Shown: piece after piece, positions 21,217-28,946 of the stretch | Position numbering within the stretch: position 1 is the first letter of the stretch | Layout of the letters: every line of letters begins with the position of its first letter | Assembly: GCA_016710075.1 (NCBI GenBank) | Contig: JADJLO010000038.1 | Coordinates: 248,001-312,000 of the forward strand | Direction: 5' to 3' | From: Acidobacteriota bacterium | GTDB lineage: Bacteria; Acidobacteriota; Blastocatellia; RBC074 | DNA: 64,000 nucleotides | The notes under the pieces: generated by a model | What the model saw: only the letters and a program-made list of their open reading frames with translations | What the model was told of the DNA's origin: nothing | The model's database searches: none | Made by a program: the position numbers and the translations under genes

Positions 21217-22727
21217 CTTGCACGATCGACCTTGGTCAGAATGTCATCGGCCAGATAGGTTTTGATGTCCGCATACATCGCGCAGGAGAGCGGATCGCGG
21301 GAGCCGGAGCTTTTGTAATGTCTTAGAAACTGGTCAAACGGATCGTAGCCGTTCAAGGAAGCGAGAAACTCTTTGCCGAGTATCCTGTCTCTGTGTTGAG
21401 CAACTGCACCGTAAACGGAATTGAAATATGCAGATGCCGGGTCGAGCGAAAGATTCATGAGCGTCGATTTCGCTCTCAGGGGTTGTGGCAGCCAGTCAGC
21501 TTTAGGGTATATTGCCGCCATCGCGCCAAACAGCGGCTCTCGAATGAATTGAGGCAGAAAAGCGCGGACTCTGTTTTCCGCCGCATCGAAGAGATACCTT
21601 CTGTAACCGGCAAAGTTCTCATCGCCGCCGTCGCCTGAAAGCGCCACCTTGACAAACTGCCGGGCAGCCTGTGATACGTAAAATGCGGGGATGGCGGATG
21701 AGTCTGCAAAGGGCTCATCGAAATGCCACGCCAGCTTTTCAATAACTCCGGCTGAATCGGGTGTAATCATGCTCTCGTGATGATCCGTTCCAAGCAATCC
21801 GGCCAGTTCGCGGGCTTCGGAAGTCTCACTGTATTGCTCAAGACTGAATCCGACCGTCGTGGTGGTTACCGGCCTGTCAGCGAGTCCGGTCATCTGTGAG
21901 ACGACGGCGGAAGAATCGAGCCCGCCTGAGAGGAACGCGCCCAGGGGCACATCGCTGATCATCCGTAGTTCAACGGCTTTTTGGAATTCCTCAATCAGCA
22001 AATCGCACCACTCGGATTCCGTGCGATCGTCTGTCTGGCCGAAATCCAGATCCCAGTATTTGCGAATGAGGATACCTTCGGGACTGGCGACCAGGATGTG
22101 TCCCGCTGGCAATTTCCTTACCCCTCGAAAAATGGTCTTTGGCGACGGGATATATTGACAGGTGAAGTAATCGGCCAGAGCTTCGCAATCGAGTTCACGC
22201 TCAACCGAAGGATGTTCGATGACGGCTTTGAGTTCCGACCCGAAAATCAAGGAGCCTTTTGTGTCTGCGTAATAGAGTGGCTTCTTGCCCACTCGATCTC
22301 TGGCCAGTATGACTTTATTCTTTCGAAAATCCCGGATGGCGAAGGCAAACATGCCTCTGAGTTTATCCACACAGGATTCCCCGAATTCTTCGTAAAGATG
22401 AAGGATCGTCTCGGTATCAGACCGCGTTTTGAAGCTACGGCCGCGACTTGAAAGATACTGGTTAAGCTCTCTGTAATTATAGATTTCGCCATTGAAGACG
22501 ATGGCCAGGGATCCGTCCTCGTTGAGCATCGGCTGATGGCCCGATTGCAAATCGATAACCGACAGGCGGCGATGCCCGAGGCCAATTGGATTCTGGCTTT
22601 TATTGTCGATAAAATAACCGGCATCATCCGGGCCGCGATGAGCCAGCACTCCCGTCATTGCCCGCAGTATCTCTTCGCGGATCGGTTGACCGCTGCTGTA
22701 ACTATAAATGCCGCTGATACCGCACAT
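21135..22727 (-). CDS. Asparagine-synthetase-like amidotransferase, N-terminal part (exosortase-A type, frameshifted)
   Basis: A glutamine amidotransferase class II domain starts at Cys2 (MCGISGIYSY), followed by FNGEIYNY and DRVGKKPLYY, then the AANH synthetase domain with LSGGLDSSAVV (ATP pyrophosphatase loop) and SGDGGDENFAGY. The order matches asparagine synthetases and, given the neighbours, the exosortase-A-associated amidotransferase 1 group. True coding in this frame ends near 21217; the last ~27 residues to 21135 are frameshift products. Repaired, the enzyme would be about 630 residues. It starts three bases after the O-ligase stop. Confidence 0.88.
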   Translation of the reverse strand: MCGISGIYSYSSGQPIREEILRAMTGVLAHRGPDDAGYFIDNKSQNPIGLGHRRLSVIDLQSGHQPMLNEDGSLAIVFNGEIYNYRELNQYLSSRGRSFKTRSDTETILHLYEEFGESCVDKLRGMFAFAIRDFRKNKVILARDRVGKKPLYYADTKGSLIFGSELKAVIEHPSVERELDCEALADYFTCQYIPSPKTIFRGVRKLPAGHILVASPEGILIRKYWDLDFGQTDDRTESEWCDLLIEEFQKAVELRMISDVPLGAFLSGGLDSSAVVSQMTGLADRPVTTTTVGFSLEQYSETSEARELAGLLGTDHHESMITPDSAGVIEKLAWHFDEPFADSSAIPAFYVSQAARQFVKVALSGDGGDENFAGYRRYLFDAAENRVRAFLPQFIREPLFGAMAAIYPKADWLPQPLRAKSTLMNLSLDPASAYFNSVYGAVAQHRDRILGKEFLASLNGYDPFDQFLRHYKSSGSRDPLSCAMYADIKTYLADDILTKVDRARWQSRSKCEARCSITNSWLWLPAFPLA

Positions 22728-22730
22728 GAT

Positions 22731-23969
22731 TCAAACCCGTTTCATTTGTACCAACTCACGGGCTATCAGATGAAAGCTCGTCGAAAGAGCCGCGATCTCA
22801 TAGAACAGTTCAAGATCGTTCCGGCTCAGAAAATTGGCCGAAACGACATATCCGATCAGGGCGATTTCAAGACCGTGCGAATAAGCGATCAGCTTTGAAT
22901 CAGGAGCCCTTGATCTGAGATCGCTCCTGGCCCTGCGGAGTCTGTAAAAACTCAGCACGATAATCGACAGAAAAATTATCAGCGCCGGCAAGCCGGCATC
23001 GACAGCCATCTGCAGAAAAGAGTTATGAGCGACTCTGACAGCCGTTGTATCGCTGTAGCGGCTGTATGCTTCGAGCATACTCCGCGGTCCGACGCCGAAG
23101 ACCGGATGATCGGCAATGATCGAGAGGCAGACCCGCCAGGTCGCCAGTCTCATCTGCGCGGATTCATCGGCTTCGCTCGCATTTCTGATCGTCCCGACAC
23201 GCTCAACCACCCTCGCAGGCAACACGAACAGAAGCAGCAGACCGAGAACAATGACTGCGGCAATGCCGCTCAATTTATGTCGCGACTTGAGAGCGATGCA
23301 TAAAGCCACCACGCATAATCCAAGGAATCCGCCTCTCGAAAGAGTGAAGATAACCGTGATCATCATCATGGCCGACAAGACGTAGCAGCTTCTTTTCAGC
23401 CAGATCTGAGGTTCTCCCCGCCCGGCATAAAACGCCAGTGGCGCCGCCACATTGAGCAGCAGCGCGTAATCGTTATTGTCTTCAAAGGCCCCGCCGGGGC
23501 CGTAGATTCGCGTCTGCCCGAGCGTCAGCAGAATGCCCAGGTTCGATCGAAATGCCAGAAAACCAATTGAAAAAACAGTGCATAAAATCAGCCACCGGAC
23601 TCGTTTTTCCGAATCGACCATGGCCGTGATCAGAAGCGCGATGAGTAGCGTCTTGCTGAATTCGATCAGCTTTGCCTGGGCGGTCGCCGGGAATTCCGAA
23701 AGAAATGCCGCAAGTGCGAGCTGCAGCCAAAGCAGCAGAATCAGGCCAGTCGGAATGAGCTGTGGAGACCGCTTCGTCAACTCGAAAATCAGATATCCGA
23801 TCAGGGTCGAGCCCGCGACCGCGAGAGATAACTGGGTGGTCGGCATATATGCCCATTCATGCGGACGCACATAGGCTATCCAGACATAGCTCATCAACCC
23901 GGTAAATGGGGCGAAAAACGCCAGCGGGATCAGCAGAAATATTATGCTAAAGATGAGTAGCTGTCGCAT
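22731..23969 (-). CDS. Exosortase-A-associated O-ligase/Wzy-like polymerase
   Basis: 412 residues with 10-12 hydrophobic segments. The N-terminal FTGLMSYVWIAYVRPHEWAY and the later EDNNDYALLLNVAAPLAFY, TLSRGGFLGL, HPVFGVGPRSM and RVAHNSFLQMAVDAGLPA blocks match the Wzy/WaaL-like family seen with exosortase-A polysaccharide loci (PEP-CTERM-associated O-ligase). It should polymerise or ligate glycan units on the outer face of the inner membrane. Tightly packed with the amidotransferase gene downstream. Confidence 0.88.
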   Translation of the reverse strand: MRQLLIFSIIFLLIPLAFFAPFTGLMSYVWIAYVRPHEWAYMPTTQLSLAVAGSTLIGYLIFELTKRSPQLIPTGLILLLWLQLALAAFLSEFPATAQAKLIEFSKTLLIALLITAMVDSEKRVRWLILCTVFSIGFLAFRSNLGILLTLGQTRIYGPGGAFEDNNDYALLLNVAAPLAFYAGRGEPQIWLKRSCYVLSAMMMITVIFTLSRGGFLGLCVVALCIALKSRHKLSGIAAVIVLGLLLLFVLPARVVERVGTIRNASEADESAQMRLATWRVCLSIIADHPVFGVGPRSMLEAYSRYSDTTAVRVAHNSFLQMAVDAGLPALIIFLSIIVLSFYRLRRARSDLRSRAPDSKLIAYSHGLEIALIGYVVSANFLSRNDLELFYEIAALSTSFHLIARELVQMKRV

Positions 23970-24005
23970 TCAAAAGGTGCGAGGGGCAGGGGCCCCGGAT
24001 TTGAT

Positions 24006-24560
24006 CTATTTTCTGGCGCTGAAATTGGCGGACTGGTCACTGACGCCCTGCCTCTTGTTTGCGACTCTTGCCATGACGAAAAGCAGGTCGGACATCCTGT
24101 TGAGATAGATCAAAGCCTGCTGGTTGATCTCTTCGTGAGCGGCGAGGGTCACAACGGCGCGCTCGGCCCTGCGAGCAACTGTCCTTGCCAGATGCAGTAC
24201 TGATCCGAACTCGGAACCGCCCGGCAGAATGAATTCCTTGAGCGGTTCGAGCTCCTCCAGAAGCAGGTCGATCAAATGCTCCAGCTCCGTCACGTGATCC
24301 TCATCGATCCGGGGGACCTGAATACTCAAAGGGCTTGCGAGATCGGCTCCGACGATGAAAAGCTCGTTCTGTATTTTTCCAAGCGCCTCATCGAGCTGAG
24401 TATCCACCAGTCCGACCCGCGACAGCCCGAGCCACGAATTAAGTTCGTCCACGTCTCCGTAAGCAGCAACCCGCACATCCGCCTTGCTGACGCGGCTCCC
24501 ATCGACCAGCGACGTCTGACCCGCATCACCGCTCTTCGTATAAACTCTCGTTATCCTCAA
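24006..24560 (-). CDS. Cob(I)alamin adenosyltransferase, PduO type
   Basis: 184 residues, all alpha. Motifs of PduO-type ATP:cob(I)alamin adenosyltransferases: VYTKSGDAGQTSLVDGSRVSK (ATP-binding N-terminus), AYGDVDELNSWLG, FILPGGSE, ARTVARRAERAV and YLNRMSDLLFVMAR. It makes adenosylcobalamin, the cofactor used by methylmalonyl-CoA mutase, and so is functionally linked to meaB/mce 5 kb away, although it sits inside the polysaccharide cluster. About 20 bases separate it from the GT4 gene. Confidence 0.93.
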   Translation of the reverse strand: MRITRVYTKSGDAGQTSLVDGSRVSKADVRVAAYGDVDELNSWLGLSRVGLVDTQLDEALGKIQNELFIVGADLASPLSIQVPRIDEDHVTELEHLIDLLLEELEPLKEFILPGGSEFGSVLHLARTVARRAERAVVTLAAHEEINQQALIYLNRMSDLLFVMARVANKRQGVSDQSANFSARK

Positions 24561-24579
24561 AAATGACTCCTTTTGATTA

Positions 24580-25713
24580 TCAGTTGATAATTTTTGAATA
24601 TAGATCCGAATATTTTCCGATCATTATTTCAGAGTTGCCTTGGCCTTCGACACGGAGCCTGCCGGCTGCGCCAAACGCGGTTGCCATCTTTTTATCGTTG
24701 TAAAAAGCGGCAATCCTGTCTGCCAGCATTCGCGAATTCTCCGGCTCGACAAGAAATCCCGAAACCCCATCATCGACCAGATCAGGCAAAGCGCCAACGG
24801 CGGAGGCCACTACTGGAAGTCTGGAGGCCATGGCTTCAAGGACCGTCAGGGGCATCCCTTCGGACAATGACGCCAGCACAAAAACATTCATCGCGCCAAG
24901 CAATCGCGGCACATCGTCGCGAGCGCCGGTAAAGACGACTTCAGACGATAGCCCGGCCTCGTTGACGCACTGCTGCAGGGAGCTTCTCAATTCTCCATCT
25001 CCGACAATCAGAAGTCTGATGTCGGCTTGAGAGTGGGACTGCCTGAGATTGGCGTATGCCCTGACAAGAGTGAACAGATCCTTGGGAGGGCTCAGTCTCG
25101 CCACCGTCCCAATGACGAAATGGTTTCCATCTAATCCCAATTCAGGCCGGATGTCTTTTCTGTCAGCCTGATCGATCCGGTTGAGATCGATGCCGTTCGG
25201 AATCACGCCCATCCGGGATCGTGGAAAGCCTGTCTGACCGCAAAAATAGTCGGCGAGCTCGCCCGAAACGGTGAAGACTGCATCCGAGAAATGATACAAC
25301 AGCCTCCGGGCAATCCTGCTTTTGATCGGCTCGCTTTTGATATTCGGCCAATTCCTGCCGTGTTCAGAGTGAACCAGCCGCCAGGTTTTCGCCGGCAGCC
25401 CGGCGATCATTGTGTCGATACCGGATCGGTTCTGAGTATGCACGATATCGGGTTTTTCATCCCGAATGACGCGCGCGATCTTGAACGGCATCAAGCGGTC
25501 AGCGGCTTCTCCTTTTCCGATTTCGATCACCCGGACATCGGCATGCAGAAACTTCGCCGCCTCGCCAACTTTCGATATGCAGCAGATCGATTGCGAAAAG
25601 CGGTTGCGATCGAGTCCGTTGGCGACATCAATCACAACGCGCTCCATCCCACCCATACCGAGCGAATCCAGGATGTGTAGAATTTTTACCGGGTCCCTGG
25701 ACATAGCCACCAT
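24580..25713 (-). CDS. GT4 glycosyltransferase (exosortase-A-system type)
   Basis: 377 residues, GT-B fold. HILDSLGMGGMERVVIDVAN at the start and IGTVARLSPPKDLFTLVRAY, LIVGDGELRSSL, SLSEGMPLTVLEAMASRLPV in the sugar-nucleotide domain are typical of the sugar transferases of PEP-CTERM/EpsH1 loci (stp2-like). No membrane segment is evident; it should act peripherally at the inner membrane. Its start overlaps the end of the repaired GT2 reading frame by 28 bases. Confidence 0.88.
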   Translation of the reverse strand: MVAMSRDPVKILHILDSLGMGGMERVVIDVANGLDRNRFSQSICCISKVGEAAKFLHADVRVIEIGKGEAADRLMPFKIARVIRDEKPDIVHTQNRSGIDTMIAGLPAKTWRLVHSEHGRNWPNIKSEPIKSRIARRLLYHFSDAVFTVSGELADYFCGQTGFPRSRMGVIPNGIDLNRIDQADRKDIRPELGLDGNHFVIGTVARLSPPKDLFTLVRAYANLRQSHSQADIRLLIVGDGELRSSLQQCVNEAGLSSEVVFTGARDDVPRLLGAMNVFVLASLSEGMPLTVLEAMASRLPVVASAVGALPDLVDDGVSGFLVEPENSRMLADRIAAFYNDKKMATAFGAAGRLRVEGQGNSEIMIGKYSDLYSKIIN

Positions 25714-26626
25714 CTCAGCAATGAAGGCGATGCAATGAACAAAGCTCTCATTATCCGTAATTTCACCGTGGGTTTGTTGTTTTTGGAAACAGCATCAAGT
25801 TGAGCCAATGCCGAGGGATAATCGCCTTTCCCCAGATAGTCCCTGAAGAGTGCCATTCCAAGTTGCGCCTGCAGCGCAACCATCTGTCCGGATATCCATT
25901 GTCGCTGTTCCGGTGTCGTTTTTCTTCCCGATTGAGTTTGTGGTAAACCGAGATGAGGCATTTGAGCTGGCTGACCCCGGTGCCGGAGAGCGACTCCTCC
26001 CGCCGGCGATATGCCACCAACACTTCATCGGTGAATTTAAACCGGTGGCCGTTGAGCAACATTCGGAGCCATAGGTCGAAGTCTTCGGCGCCCTGCCCCT
26101 CAAGGCTTTCGTCAAAGCCATTCATCGCCTCGACAGCTTCGCGCCGCATGACAAGCGAGCCGAAAATATAACACTCGCGCCGGAGAACCCTGTCGAAAGT
26201 CACCGGCTCGGAAACAGGAAAAACATCCTGGTAGAGTTTGCCGTCCAATTTTGTCGCCCCCCGGAAGACGGCATTCGGATACGCCACACTGATGGCTGGA
26301 TCCGATTCAAGTATCCCGACAAGCGATTCGAGGAATCGCGGCATCCAGACGTCATCCCCGTCGAGCAGGGCGATGTAATCCCCTTTGGCGACTCTCAATC
26401 CAGCGTTCCTTGCCGCCATGACCCCGCGATTCCCCTGCTTCAGATAGTTGATCCGGGAAAGAAATGGAGCAATATTCTTTTCAGTATCGTCGGTTGATCC
26501 GTCGTTGATGACAATGGCTTCGAAGTCTTTGTAAGTCTGAGAAAATAGCGACTCCAAAGTTTGAGCAATATACCGGCCCACATTGTATGCGGGGATGATT
26601 ACGCTGACGGTTGGACTGTTCGCCAT
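25686..26626 (-). CDS. GT2 glycosyltransferase with one-base frameshift
   Basis: GT-A fold family 2 enzyme: VSVIIPAYNVGRYIAQTLES, VINDGSTDDT, LDGDDVWMPR (DxD metal site) and QGAEDFDLWLRML are all present in the first ~220 residues. Near 25919-25923 the frame changes: the minus strand reads GAAGAAAAACG, and one additional A gives NREEK-KTTPEQRQWISG, joining to the C-terminal helical part (AALAQLDAV-like, ending LLRWWLCPGTR) that stops at 25686. Without repair the frame ends at 25763 with an unrelated tail. ATG at 26626 is chosen over an upstream TTG. Confidence 0.83.
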
Positions 26627-26678
26627 ATCGGGTGTCTTCAAGATCGAAGCCGCGAGTTTCCGGTTTCAAAACAGTGTT

Positions 26679-27734
26679 TCAACGATCCGTCGCCTGGCTC
26701 TTGGGATCCAGGCCCAGATGTTCGCGGAACCAGTTGGCGGCCGCTTTGGAGCTGATCTCAAATGCCTCGTCGATGTACATCTCAAAGTGCGTGATGCCGG
26801 GAACGCTGATGAGCTTCTTCGGGCCGGTCAGCACTTCCATTGCGGCGTAGGCGTGATCGCGGTTGTTCATCAACTGTTCTTTCTCGGCCACGATAAAGAG
26901 TACGGGCCGGTCGCCGATAGCTTTCAGATGGTGAAACGGGCGGTATTCGGCGACCATCTGATTTGTTTCGACATCCACCATGCGTCTGGTTGAGTAGCCG
27001 GTCTCGAATTCGCCGCCGCGCCCGGTGCGCGAGCGCTTGATCGCATCTTCAAGCAGCGCGCCTTTGAGAGAGGCGGGCCCGGGCTGTGAATTCCTGCCTG
27101 CGATTGACGGAATTTGCACGGCGACTGCTTTGACGCGCGCGTCCAGCGCTGCCGTCATTATCGAATGGCCACCCGCGAAGCTCGAACCCCAGACGCCTAT
27201 GCGGTCCGGGTCAACACCCGGCTCACCTTGAAGATAAGAGATCGCATTGCGATAGTCCTCAACCATCTTCATCGGCAGCAGCCGCGTACGCGTCAACACC
27301 ACGTCCATTTTCGTCCTGGTGATTCGCCGGCCATCGAGCGCCTGACTGGGATCAGCCGTCGTCACGGTGGGTTGCGCCTGCGAAATAAAAGAATCGCTCG
27401 ATCCCCAGCCGCGATAATCAATCACCAGCGCTACCAGACCCAGTTCCGCAAAACGAGCGCCGTATTTTTCAATCGAGAAATGCGTGCCCGCCCAGCCTTG
27501 TCCCAGGACGACTCCGGGTGTCTTGCCGCTTGCGGAAAAACCTTTGGGATAAAAAATCTTTGCGTAACAGCCCACGCCGTCGCTGTAATAAGTCACTTCT
27601 TTCGCCGTCACGCCGTCGGCGATTTTGTAGCCCCAGTCTTCCGGCGTCAGGCCGCTTTTGATTTTCTTTTCCTGTGCTACCGCGCCGGGCATCAGGCAAC
27701 AAAGCAACAAAACCACGGTCGTCAGCTTGCTCAT
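26679..27734 (-). CDS. Secreted alpha/beta hydrolase (dienelactone-hydrolase-like), paralogue 1
   Basis: 351 residues. Signal peptide (MSKLTTVVLLLCCLMPGAVA) and then an alpha/beta-hydrolase fold: LGQGWAGTHFS (oxyanion strand region), DYRGWGSSD, the nucleophile in GVWGSSFAGGHS, and late His in PGITHFEMY. It is likely a periplasmic esterase or hydrolase of unknown substrate. It is clearly paralogous to the next upstream gene (same motifs in the same order). The pair and the PQQ dehydrogenase interrupt the polysaccharide cluster. A GGAGG site precedes the ATG. Confidence 0.87.
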   Translation of the reverse strand: MSKLTTVVLLLCCLMPGAVAQEKKIKSGLTPEDWGYKIADGVTAKEVTYYSDGVGCYAKIFYPKGFSASGKTPGVVLGQGWAGTHFSIEKYGARFAELGLVALVIDYRGWGSSDSFISQAQPTVTTADPSQALDGRRITRTKMDVVLTRTRLLPMKMVEDYRNAISYLQGEPGVDPDRIGVWGSSFAGGHSIMTAALDARVKAVAVQIPSIAGRNSQPGPASLKGALLEDAIKRSRTGRGGEFETGYSTRRMVDVETNQMVAEYRPFHHLKAIGDRPVLFIVAEKEQLMNNRDHAYAAMEVLTGPKKLISVPGITHFEMYIDEAFEISSKAAANWFREHLGLDPKSQATDR

Positions 27735-27799
27735 CGTTTGACCTCCAATTTGTTATTTAAGAAAGAATCCCACATCCGCGGCAATGACCGCGCCTCTCG

Positions 27800-28861
27800 T
27801 TATTTTTTCAAGTATTGATCAAACCATTCGATTGCGAGTTTGATCGCGCGCTCGCGCTCCGTGGTGTATATGCCGTAGTGCGTAATGCCGGGCACGAGCA
27901 CATACTTCTTTGGTTGCGGGGCGCGATCGTATGCGAGTTTGCCGTGAAGCTTGATGTCGAAGAGTTCTTCTTTTTCGGCATCAATAAACAGGGCCGCGCA
28001 GTTTTTGAGTTTGGCGGCCTCTTCAACCGGCGAATAGAGTAGCAGTTTATTTCGAATTGGAGCGCCGATCAGGCTGCCGACCACGACCTGGCGGGGCGGC
28101 GGATAGCCCAGTTCGCCGCGCGCGCGGCGGGTCGCTTCGTCATATGCGGATTTCAACTGATCGGCCTCGTTGCCCGCCAATACGGTCATTGCCGCCGGAC
28201 GCGAATCAAACGCGGACACCTGGCCTACGATGGCCCTGACACGCGAATCGTGCGCGGCAACGTAAACGATGTGGCCGCCCGAATAACTCGATCCGCGCAG
28301 GCCAATGCGGTCTTTGTCCACCATTGGTTCGCCCATCGCCCAGTGAATCGCATTGAACCAATCGGTGACGAATTCCAGTGGATCAACGACCTCGCGCACT
28401 TCCATAACTTCGGCGGTAAATTTCTGCGCTTGCCCGTATTTCGGTTTGACCGGCGAAGTGCCCGTTAAAATCAAGCGCGAATCGCTTTCGCCCCAGCCGC
28501 GATAATCGAATGTCAACACCAGATAGCCCGCGTTCGCCAGATCAATCGAATCGCGCCGAAAGGCCGCAGCCGTGCCGCCCCAGCCGTGAGCTTGAATAAT
28601 CGTCGGCAGCTTTTTGCCCGCCAGTGATTTGAGTGAAAAGAGTTCGCCATACATCCGCACACCTTCACTGATGATGTTGACGCGGCGAAAATCGAGGTTG
28701 TCGGGCGCTTTGAAATTCGCAAGGGCTGCTTGTTGTTGCGCCGCCGGGTCAGGCGGGCGCTGTGGTTGCCCGGCTGTCTGATTGCTTTGCTGTGCAGACA
28801 AGCGCTGCGTGAAAAGCAACATGACGAAAGTGAGGGTCATGATTGTTTTGTGCTTCAGCAT
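27800..28861 (-). CDS. Secreted alpha/beta hydrolase, paralogue 2
   Basis: 353 residues from the ATG at 28861, where an AAGGAG site and a signal peptide (MLKHKTIMTLTFVMLLF...SAQ) fit; a longer frame to 29128 would run into the PQQ gene. After a Gln/Pro-rich linker comes the hydrolase fold with QAHGWGGTAAAFR, DYRGWGESDSRL, the nucleophile in LRGSSYSGGHIVY and PGITHYGIY with the catalytic His. The predicted substrate is unknown. Same strand as, and between, its paralogue and the PQQ dehydrogenase, suggesting an oxidation-plus-hydrolysis unit. Confidence 0.87.
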   Translation of the reverse strand: MLKHKTIMTLTFVMLLFTQRLSAQQSNQTAGQPQRPPDPAAQQQAALANFKAPDNLDFRRVNIISEGVRMYGELFSLKSLAGKKLPTIIQAHGWGGTAAAFRRDSIDLANAGYLVLTFDYRGWGESDSRLILTGTSPVKPKYGQAQKFTAEVMEVREVVDPLEFVTDWFNAIHWAMGEPMVDKDRIGLRGSSYSGGHIVYVAAHDSRVRAIVGQVSAFDSRPAAMTVLAGNEADQLKSAYDEATRRARGELGYPPPRQVVVGSLIGAPIRNKLLLYSPVEEAAKLKNCAALFIDAEKEELFDIKLHGKLAYDRAPQPKKYVLVPGITHYGIYTTERERAIKLAIEWFDQYLKK

Positions 28862-28946
28862 AATTTCTCCTTGAAGTAGCGTTCGTAGCATTATCATCAA
28901 GCCAATGAGGTTGCAGACGAAAACTGTCCTGCAGTATCGGGAATCT

